Shown here: positions 1-4,576 of the stretch, one piece after another
How the letters are laid out: each line of letters begins with the position of its first letter
Numbering within the stretch: position 1 is the first letter of the stretch
NCBI GenBank assembly: GCA_947474205.1
Contig: CANJIC010000118.1
Span: forward strand, 1 to 6,277
DNA from: Planctomycetaceae bacterium
GTDB taxonomy: Bacteria > Planctomycetota > Phycisphaerae > Phycisphaerales > SM1A02
Direction: 5' to 3'
Length of the DNA stretch: 6,277 bases
Translations under genes and position numbers: made by a program
The notes under the pieces: generated by a model
Told to the model about the DNA's origin: nothing
The model's input: only the letters and a program-made list of their open reading frames with translations
Database searches by the model: none

Positions 1-69
1 ACAATGCTAGAGGAGCCGACAAAGCTTCCCGCGACGGACCCGCTGAAAGGTCCACCCAAGGTCCCATGA
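1..69 (+). CDS. C-terminal end of an upstream gene (partial), possibly lpxD
   Basis: Frame 1 is open from the window edge to a TGA at 67-69 and gives 22 residues ending PLKGPPKVP. Its stop overlaps the ATG of lpxC-fabZ in an ATGA arrangement, as is common for translationally coupled operon genes; this is the main reason to believe it. The visible tail is proline- and charge-rich and has no recognisable domain. In planctomycete lipid A clusters the gene before lpxC is often lpxD, so that is a reasonable contextual guess. The sequence itself does not show it. Confidence 0.45.
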   Translation, partial: TMLEEPTKLPATDPLKGPPKVP

Positions 70-1433
70 AACCTGTCGCCACCAAAGTTCTTCCCACGGG
101 GCAACTGCGTGGCACCACCGTCGATCCGCAGCGCACGCTTGCGCGCGTGGCCATTGTGCGCGGCAAAGGATTGATGCTTGGCGAAGAGGCGATTTTAGAA
201 ATCACGCCAGCGCCGCCTGGCACCGGAATTATTTTTGAGCGCGTGGACTTGAATCCAACCGTGACCATTCCCGCGTTGGTCACGCATGTGTTGCCCAAGC
301 CACGTCGCACCACATTGCGCGGTGGCGATGTCACCATTGACACCATTGAACATTGCATGAGCGCGCTTGCGGGCCTGCGCGTTGACAACGCCATTCTGCG
401 TTTGCATGGACCAGAGTTGCCTTGCGGCGATGGCAGCGCGCTTCCATTTGTGCACCCCATTTGCGAAGCTGGCTTGGTTGAACAAGACGCGCCGCGACGC
501 GTGTTCCGTTTGCGTGAGGCCATTGTTGTGGAGGACGATGACTCCATGATCGCCGCGTTGCCGCGCGACGGCGAGGGAATGGAAATTTCCTACGACTTGG
601 ACTACGGCGCAAAAGAGCTCAGAATACCGCGTCAAACAATGGTTTTTGATCCCACGCGCAGCGACTATTCCACGGACATTGCGCCGGCGCGAACATTTAG
701 TTTGCAAGAAGAGGCCGAGGCCATTTGGGCCGCAGGCTTGTGCCGCCATCTCACGGTGCGCGACGCGTTGGTGATTGGCGACAACGGTCCAATTGAAAAT
801 ACGTTCCGCTTTAGCGATGAACCCGTGCGCCACAAATTACTGGATGTGCTTGGCGATTTATATTTAGCGGGTCGTCCCGTGCAGTGCCGCATTGTTGCGC
901 ACCGCAGTGGCCACGGATTGAACCGTCAAATGTGCCAGCGACTTCTGCGCGCCATGAAGGCCGCGGACTTGGCCGAAAGTTTGGTGGCTGGCCAAGCCAT
1001 GGACGCGCGCGCGATTCAAAAAGTTTTGCCGCACCGCTATCCAATGTTGTTGGTCGATCGCGTTGTTGAAATGGACGCCAACCGCCGCGCCGTTGGCGTG
1101 AAAAATGTCACCATGAACGAGCCGTTTTTTCAAGGCCACTATCCTGGCATGCCCATCATGCCGGGCGTGTTGATTGTGGAGGCCATGGCGCAGTTGGGCG
1201 GGCTTATGCTTAGCCAAACTCTGGAACATTCAGGCCGCGTGGCCATGCTGCTGAGTTTGGACCGAGTGAAATTGCGTAAACCCGTTGTTCCAGGCGATCA
1301 ATTGGTTCTAGAAGTTGAAACAGTGCGCGCCAACGCCCGAACCGCCTCAGTAAAATGCCGCGCCACGGTGGGTGGAAAATCCGCTGCAGAGGCTGAAATT
1401 CGCTTTATGATGGTGGATTCCACCGAAGCCTGA
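66..1433 (+). CDS. lpxC-fabZ: Bifunctional LpxC-FabZ: UDP-3-O-acyl-GlcNAc deacetylase fused to 3-hydroxyacyl-ACP dehydratase
   Basis: This 455-residue cytoplasmic protein joins two enzymes. Residues ~23-305 are LpxC, the zinc deacetylase of the committed lipid A step. Visible are TIEHCMSAL with E95 and H96 (E. coli E78/H79), the ARTF segment with T210, HKLLDVLGD with H256, K257, D260 and D264 (E. coli H238, K239, D242, D246), and SGHGLN with H283 (E. coli H265). The zinc ligands and general base are thus intact. Residues ~313-455 are FabZ, which dehydrates 3-hydroxyacyl-ACP; HYPGMPIMPGVLIVEAMAQ holds catalytic H358 and E372. The start at 66 is supported by the ATGA overlap with the preceding stop and a weak AAGG four bases upstream. 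About 22 residues precede the usual LpxC N-terminus. One oddity is that the GVGLH(S/T)G motif reads GKGLMLG, with Met37 replacing His. Such fusions are known in Bacteroidota and Planctomycetota. lpxA follows after 24 bp. Confidence 0.97.
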   Translation: MKPVATKVLPTGQLRGTTVDPQRTLARVAIVRGKGLMLGEEAILEITPAPPGTGIIFERVDLNPTVTIPALVTHVLPKPRRTTLRGGDVTIDTIEHCMSALAGLRVDNAILRLHGPELPCGDGSALPFVHPICEAGLVEQDAPRRVFRLREAIVVEDDDSMIAALPRDGEGMEISYDLDYGAKELRIPRQTMVFDPTRSDYSTDIAPARTFSLQEEAEAIWAAGLCRHLTVRDALVIGDNGPIENTFRFSDEPVRHKLLDVLGDLYLAGRPVQCRIVAHRSGHGLNRQMCQRLLRAMKAADLAESLVAGQAMDARAIQKVLPHRYPMLLVDRVVEMDANRRAVGVKNVTMNEPFFQGHYPGMPIMPGVLIVEAMAQLGGLMLSQTLEHSGRVAMLLSLDRVKLRKPVVPGDQLVLEVETVRANARTASVKCRATVGGKSAAEAEIRFMMVDSTEA

Positions 1434-1457
1434 TCATTTATTTTTACAACATTCTTT

Positions 1458-2318
1458 ATGACCAAAATTCATCCCACCGCCATTATCGATCCATCCGTCA
1501 AACTTGCCGCGGGCGTGACTGTTGGACCTTGGTGCGTCATTGGTCCAGAGTGCGACATTGGAGAGGACAGCGAACTGGTCAGCCATGTTCATATGGATCG
1601 CTACACGCGCATTGGCCGCGAGAATGTGTTGCACCCGTTCACCATTGTTGGCGGTCCGCCCCAAGATAAAAAATTTGCCGGCGAGCGCACCACGCTTGAG
1701 ATGGGCGACCGCAACCACATTCGCGAGTTCGCGTCCATTCATCGCGGCACTGGCAATGGAAGTGGCGTTACAAAAATTGGTAGCGACAACTTGATCATGG
1801 GCTGCGTGCACATTGCGCACGATTGCCAAATTGGTTCGCATGTCGTTCTTTCCAACAACGCCATGTTGGCGGGACATGTCACGGTGTGCGACTACGTGAA
1901 TGTTGGTGGCGGTTGTGGGTTGCACCACTTTGTGCGCCTGAACACGTGCGCATTTCTTGGAGCCATGGCGCGCGTAAGCAAAGATGTTCCGCCGTACATG
2001 ATTGCCGAGGGCAATCCCGCCGAGGTGCGCGGGCACAATGCAATCGCCATGAAGCGCCGCGGATTTGCCGACGCCGAAGTGGACGCCATGAAGGAGGCTT
2101 ACAAGCGCCTCTTCCGCGATCGCGGCGGAAGCATTATGGAAAAAGTGAGCAAATTGCGGGCGGAATACCCTACTTTTACAAGTATTGCGCAAGTGTGCGA
2201 CGCCGTGCTTGAAGCTGGCGAAGGAACGCATGGCCGCTCGCAAGAGGCGTTGCGTCCTGACGACAAGCGAAACCATCCATCCGTCGCCGCGGCGGCTTCC
2301 ACTGTTCATAAAAAATAA
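1458..2318 (+). CDS. lpxA: LpxA, acyl-ACP--UDP-N-acetylglucosamine O-acyltransferase
   Basis: LpxA moves a 3-hydroxyacyl chain from ACP to the 3-OH of UDP-GlcNAc, the first lipid A step, as a cytoplasmic trimer. Residues ~1-180 show hexapeptide repeats of a left-handed beta helix (IGP, IGED, IGRENV, IGSDN, IGSHV). The active-site segment VHIAHDC carries H118 and catalytic H121 (E. coli H122/H125). H140 in AGHVTV and H156 in GLHHF match E. coli H144 and H160. The family signature DVPPYMIAEGNPA follows at ~176-188, then the helical C-terminal domain with KRRGF. At 286 residues it is about 24 longer than E. coli LpxA; the excess is a charged, alanine-rich tail. The residue matching the E. coli acyl-chain ruler Gly173 is Ala169, so chain preference may differ from C14. 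No Shine-Dalgarno sequence is visible; the ATG is chosen because MTKIHPTAII aligns with the family start. Confidence 0.97.
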   Translation: MTKIHPTAIIDPSVKLAAGVTVGPWCVIGPECDIGEDSELVSHVHMDRYTRIGRENVLHPFTIVGGPPQDKKFAGERTTLEMGDRNHIREFASIHRGTGNGSGVTKIGSDNLIMGCVHIAHDCQIGSHVVLSNNAMLAGHVTVCDYVNVGGGCGLHHFVRLNTCAFLGAMARVSKDVPPYMIAEGNPAEVRGHNAIAMKRRGFADAEVDAMKEAYKRLFRDRGGSIMEKVSKLRAEYPTFTSIAQVCDAVLEAGEGTHGRSQEALRPDDKRNHPSVAAAASTVHKK

Positions 2319-2336
2319 TCCACGCGAGCACCCACC

Positions 2337-3074
2337 ATGAGTTCAGATAAAAAAGATGCGCGATTGCAAGAGCAAATGGAGAAGACCGAAGCCGCGCTTC
2401 GACGTGGCCAATGGTTTGAAGCTGAACGACTTGCGCAACGCGCCATGGAAATGGCGCGGCGTAGTGAGAACTTTGGCGCCATGGCGCGCATTTGCATGCC
2501 GCTGCAAGAGGCTCGTCGTCAACGCGTGCAAGCCGCGCTTGATCTGAAAAAAATCCGCGTGTTGTACGAAGGCAACATGGAAGAAATTAAAGTTGAGTCT
2601 GGTTGCTACTTGGTCATGCCCATGCAACTTGTTGGCGCGGACGCGCGTCGGCTTCGCTTGGCCGCGCTGCGAGATGAGAAACCCGCCACTGTGATTTGCT
2701 GCGAGCCACCCAACTTGCGCGGCAAGTGGCCCATTGTTGCCATAGGCGTGGTGACTGTGCGCGCCTATGTGGACCCGCCAGAAAATGAGAAGAAGCCCAC
2801 CATGAAGTGGTATGTCAGCGCCATGGAAGCGCTAGGCGACGCGGGCTTGACCGGCTCGCACGTGGATTCCGGCATGGACCTTGATAGGCAAATTGATGCT
2901 GTTTTAGGGCTTTTAGACTCTGTTCCAGATCATGAAGGTTTGCACCACGTGTTGGCGGACATGTGCCGCGAAGCCGAAAAAGGTTTTGAACGCAGCGAAC
3001 CAGCGGGCCTTTCGGAACTTGACGATGAACTTGCTCTAGAAGACGAAACACAAAACGACGATCAAGGCGAATAA
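2337..3074 (+). CDS. Conserved-looking hypothetical protein in the lpx operon, helical N-terminus and acidic tail
   Basis: I do not recognise this 245-residue protein. It begins 18 bp after lpxA on the same strand, so it is probably co-transcribed. Residues ~1-70 are strongly helical and charged; GQWFEAERLAQRAMEMARRSENFGAMARIC looks like one or two TPR-type helical hairpins. Residues ~72-200 look alpha/beta, with hydrophobic strands YLVMPMQLV, ATVICCEPP and WPIVAIGVVTVRAYVDPP. A Cys-Cys pair (C121-C122) and C90, C209 are scattered, without a clear metal motif. The last 29 residues have 12 Asp/Glu. There is no signal peptide or membrane segment, so it is probably cytoplasmic. No catalytic motif is evident; a scaffold or regulatory role is only inference. 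Codon use resembles its neighbours, arguing for a real gene. The start ATG has no Shine-Dalgarno sequence. Its final Gly-Glu-stop lies inside a tandem repeat. Confidence 0.85.
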   Translation: MSSDKKDARLQEQMEKTEAALRRGQWFEAERLAQRAMEMARRSENFGAMARICMPLQEARRQRVQAALDLKKIRVLYEGNMEEIKVESGCYLVMPMQLVGADARRLRLAALRDEKPATVICCEPPNLRGKWPIVAIGVVTVRAYVDPPENEKKPTMKWYVSAMEALGDAGLTGSHVDSGMDLDRQIDAVLGLLDSVPDHEGLHHVLADMCREAEKGFERSEPAGLSELDDELALEDETQNDDQGE

Positions 3075-3134
3075 TTTTCGCGAATGAATTTGGGCGAATT
3101 ATTTTTGGCGAATTATTTTTGGCGAATAATTTTT
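3066..3134. repeat. A+T-rich tandem repeat, about five 14 bp units spanning a stop codon
   Basis: The unit is GGCGAATTATTTTT. Copies lie at 3066-3079 (GGCGAATAATTTTC), 3080-3092 (degenerate, 13 bp), 3093-3106 and 3107-3120 (identical), and 3121-3134 (one base different). The first copy includes the last two codons and the TAA stop of the 245-residue gene, so the array seems to have grown from that gene's 3' end. The + strand has three T5 runs, and AATAATT (3070-3076) can pair with AATTATT (3097-3103) just before one of them. This could weakly aid transcription termination, but the stem is A-T only. Confidence 0.85.
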
Positions 3135-3138
3135 AAAT

Positions 3139-3154
3139 CGCGTGTGACCACGCG
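3139..3154 (-). terminator. Candidate hairpin terminator in the convergent gap
   Basis: CGCGTG, a TGAC loop and CACGCG form a perfect 6 bp GC-rich stem. It lies about 70 bp past the M24 peptidase stop and about 65 bp past the lpx operon stop. Read on the - strand, an A+T-rich stretch starting ATTTAAAAATTATT follows the stem, so it best suits the peptidase gene. The T-run is impure, so function is uncertain. Confidence 0.33.
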
Positions 3155-3181
3155 CACGTTTCCATGTTGACGCTTGTGCCA

Positions 3182-3196
3182 ATGCAACCGTTGCAT
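3182..3196. other. Short inverted repeat between convergent genes
   Basis: ATGCAA, a CCG loop and TTGCAT form a perfect 6 bp stem with a tight 3-base loop, 26 bp past the stop of the leftward M24 peptidase gene. No T-run follows on either strand, so a terminator role is doubtful. It could assist 3'-end processing or be chance. Confidence 0.25.
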
Positions 3197-3221
3197 GAAA
3201 CCGCAAGCGCCGCGATCGCCT

Positions 3222-4388
3222 TCAACTCCAATCAAGTCCCTCTTGCAAACCGCGACCCAGTCGACGCGCGCCTGTTGCTTCAATGACATATGCGTCTTCA
3301 ACGCGCACGCCGCCAACGGCTTTGCAATACAAGCCGGGCTCAATGGTGATCACATCGCCGGCAACCAACGGCAAACCGCCGCGGTCCATCAGCGGCGGCT
3401 CATGCACATCAAGGCCAAGACCGTGTCCAGTTCCGTGCACCATGCCACACCAAGAATCGGGCGCATCAACTGGCGGAGTGCCGCTGTTGAAACCATGCTC
3501 GTGAATCACGCGCAAGGTTTCGCCGTGCACATCGCTGCCAGTGGCTCCAACTTTGGCGGCGCGCACCGCAGCGGCCTTGGCTTGCACAACAGCTTTGTGC
3601 ATTTTTTCTGCTTGCGGCAAAACCTTGCCATGCACCACGGTTCGGGTGCAATCGCCCCAATATCCGCTGCTTTTTGACTTTGGAAAAATATCCACCATGA
3701 CCAATTCACCAGTGCGCAACACGCCATCGCCATCATGGTGGCAGTCGGCGCCTTGCGCGCCACCCGCAACAATGGAGCGCGGGTTTTCAAATCCATGGCG
3801 CGCAAAAAACATATCAATCTGGCCGCGCACGCGCTCGCTAGTCAGTGGCGCGCCTTCGTGAACCAACTCGCCGTTGGCATTCACGCCCGCGCGCGCAATC
3901 AACCTGCACGCCAACTCAATCGCTTCCTCGGTGGCGCGTTGCGATTCATCCATGGCTTTCAACTCCGCCGCGTCCTTGCTGCGGCGCGCCGATTGAAACA
4001 ATTCCAAATCGCAGCGCACGGAAATGCCCGCGGCCATCAGCACATGCATGAACACTCCAGGAAATGTGCGGTCACACACCGCACGCTTCACGCCCGCGCG
4101 CAACAGGCATTGCGCCAATGCTTGCGCCGTCGCAACATCGCGCTCGCCAGACAAGCCCGTCGCCGGAGCAAATTCACTGGGCGAAGCAAACACATCCGCG
4201 CGCGCGTGTTGCCTGGCACGATCCAGTTCTATGTCGCGCACAATCAGCGTTCGCTTACGCGCGCCATTGGCCGCGCAAATATCAGCAAAAGCCAGCGGAT
4301 CGCCCACACGAAAGCGTGTCTGGTGAAACAGCGTCATATTTGTTGCGGAAATGCCGCCCATGACAATGGCTTCGTCGTTGGAGATCAT
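3222..4388 (-). CDS. M24 family metallopeptidase (Xaa-Pro aminopeptidase / prolidase-like)
   Basis: This 388-residue protein has the creatinase/prolidase layout: an N-terminal domain of ~135 residues with little conservation, then a pita-bread catalytic domain. The five dinuclear-metal ligands can be placed at D233 (MVDIFP), D246 (GDCTRT), H322 (GTGHGLG), E350 (TIEPGLY) and E364 (VRVEDAYV). H217/H218 and H329 (DVHEPP) are likely substrate-binding or proton-transfer histidines. The family cleaves N-terminal residues next to proline or Xaa-Pro dipeptides in the cytoplasm; PepP versus PepQ cannot be settled from sequence. There is no signal peptide. The stretch between the two Asp ligands reads DIFPKSKSSGYWGD, two residues longer than the common DxGxxxxGYxxD pattern. 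The ATG at 4388 gives a normal length; Met10 is an alternative start, and neither has a Shine-Dalgarno sequence. The gene converges on the lpx operon and follows the ABC-F gene after 188 bp. Confidence 0.92.
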   Translation of the reverse strand: MISNDEAIVMGGISATNMTLFHQTRFRVGDPLAFADICAANGARKRTLIVRDIELDRARQHARADVFASPSEFAPATGLSGERDVATAQALAQCLLRAGVKRAVCDRTFPGVFMHVLMAAGISVRCDLELFQSARRSKDAAELKAMDESQRATEEAIELACRLIARAGVNANGELVHEGAPLTSERVRGQIDMFFARHGFENPRSIVAGGAQGADCHHDGDGVLRTGELVMVDIFPKSKSSGYWGDCTRTVVHGKVLPQAEKMHKAVVQAKAAAVRAAKVGATGSDVHGETLRVIHEHGFNSGTPPVDAPDSWCGMVHGTGHGLGLDVHEPPLMDRGGLPLVAGDVITIEPGLYCKAVGGVRVEDAYVIEATGARRLGRGLQEGLDWS

Positions 4389-4576
4389 AAAAGTATCGTA
4401 AACGCAACTTACGTTTCAGTCCGCCACCAATTCGCTCATTGACTCGCCTTGCTTTGATTTCCTCATTGAAGCGCACAATTACGCGCAACTTCCCGCGCGC
4501 TCGCAACCACGCTTGCAACTTGTCAACGCAACCAAATCACGCGCGCTTACAAAAGCGCTTGCTCGCGCAACTGAAT
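4389..4576. other. Intergenic gap between ABC-F and peptidase genes with repeated GCAACTT
   Basis: No gene is supported here. The word GCAACTT occurs at 4404-4410, 4485-4491 and 4515-4521, with a near copy GCAACTG at 4567-4573. CGCAACCA occurs at 4502 and again at 4527. On the - strand these read AAGTTGC and lie upstream of the peptidase start. A small inverted repeat, CGTAA/TTACG (4397-4413), lies 9 bases before that start. I see no convincing -35/-10 pair. Confidence 0.4.
4543..4558 (-). terminator. Possible weak terminator after the ABC-F gene
   Basis: GCGCTT, an ACAA loop and AAGCGC form a 6 bp stem located 18 bp past the ABC-F stop. On the - strand it is followed by GCGTGATTTGG, which lacks a real T-run. 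Position and stem are suggestive, but the tail is weak. Confidence 0.28.

Noticed and set aside
195..833. 212-codon antisense frame opposite lpxC-fabZ
   Set aside because: It overlaps the conserved LpxC core and its translation has no recognisable motif; a shadow frame.
1434..2309. Long antisense reading frame (291 codons) opposite lpxA
   Set aside because: The + strand encodes an unmistakable LpxA with its active-site histidines. The antisense translation is His/Asn/Ala-rich with no domain; it follows from codon bias that keeps stops out of the complementary frame.
997..3955. Excess of the palindrome CCATGG (eight copies: 997, 1183, 1963, 2443, 2479, 2821, 3793, 3950)
   Set aside because: Seven of eight are GCC ATG G in frame, encoding Ala-Met followed by a G-starting codon; the eighth (3793) is in the peptidase gene in another frame. 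Codon and dipeptide preference explain it without a site-specific signal.
4397..4413. CGTAA/TTACG inverted repeat just before the peptidase start as a riboswitch or operator
   Set aside because: Only 5 bp with a 7-base loop, and no further structure; too weak to call a regulatory element by itself.
3735..4442. 235-codon + strand frame opposite the M24 peptidase
   Set aside because: Arg/His/Ala-rich translation typical of a shadow; the - strand frame carries peptidase motifs.
4282..4518. Small basic 78-codon - strand frame crossing the peptidase start
   Set aside because: Roughly half lies inside the peptidase gene in another frame; no Shine-Dalgarno sequence or motif supports it, and the very basic composition fits a chance frame.
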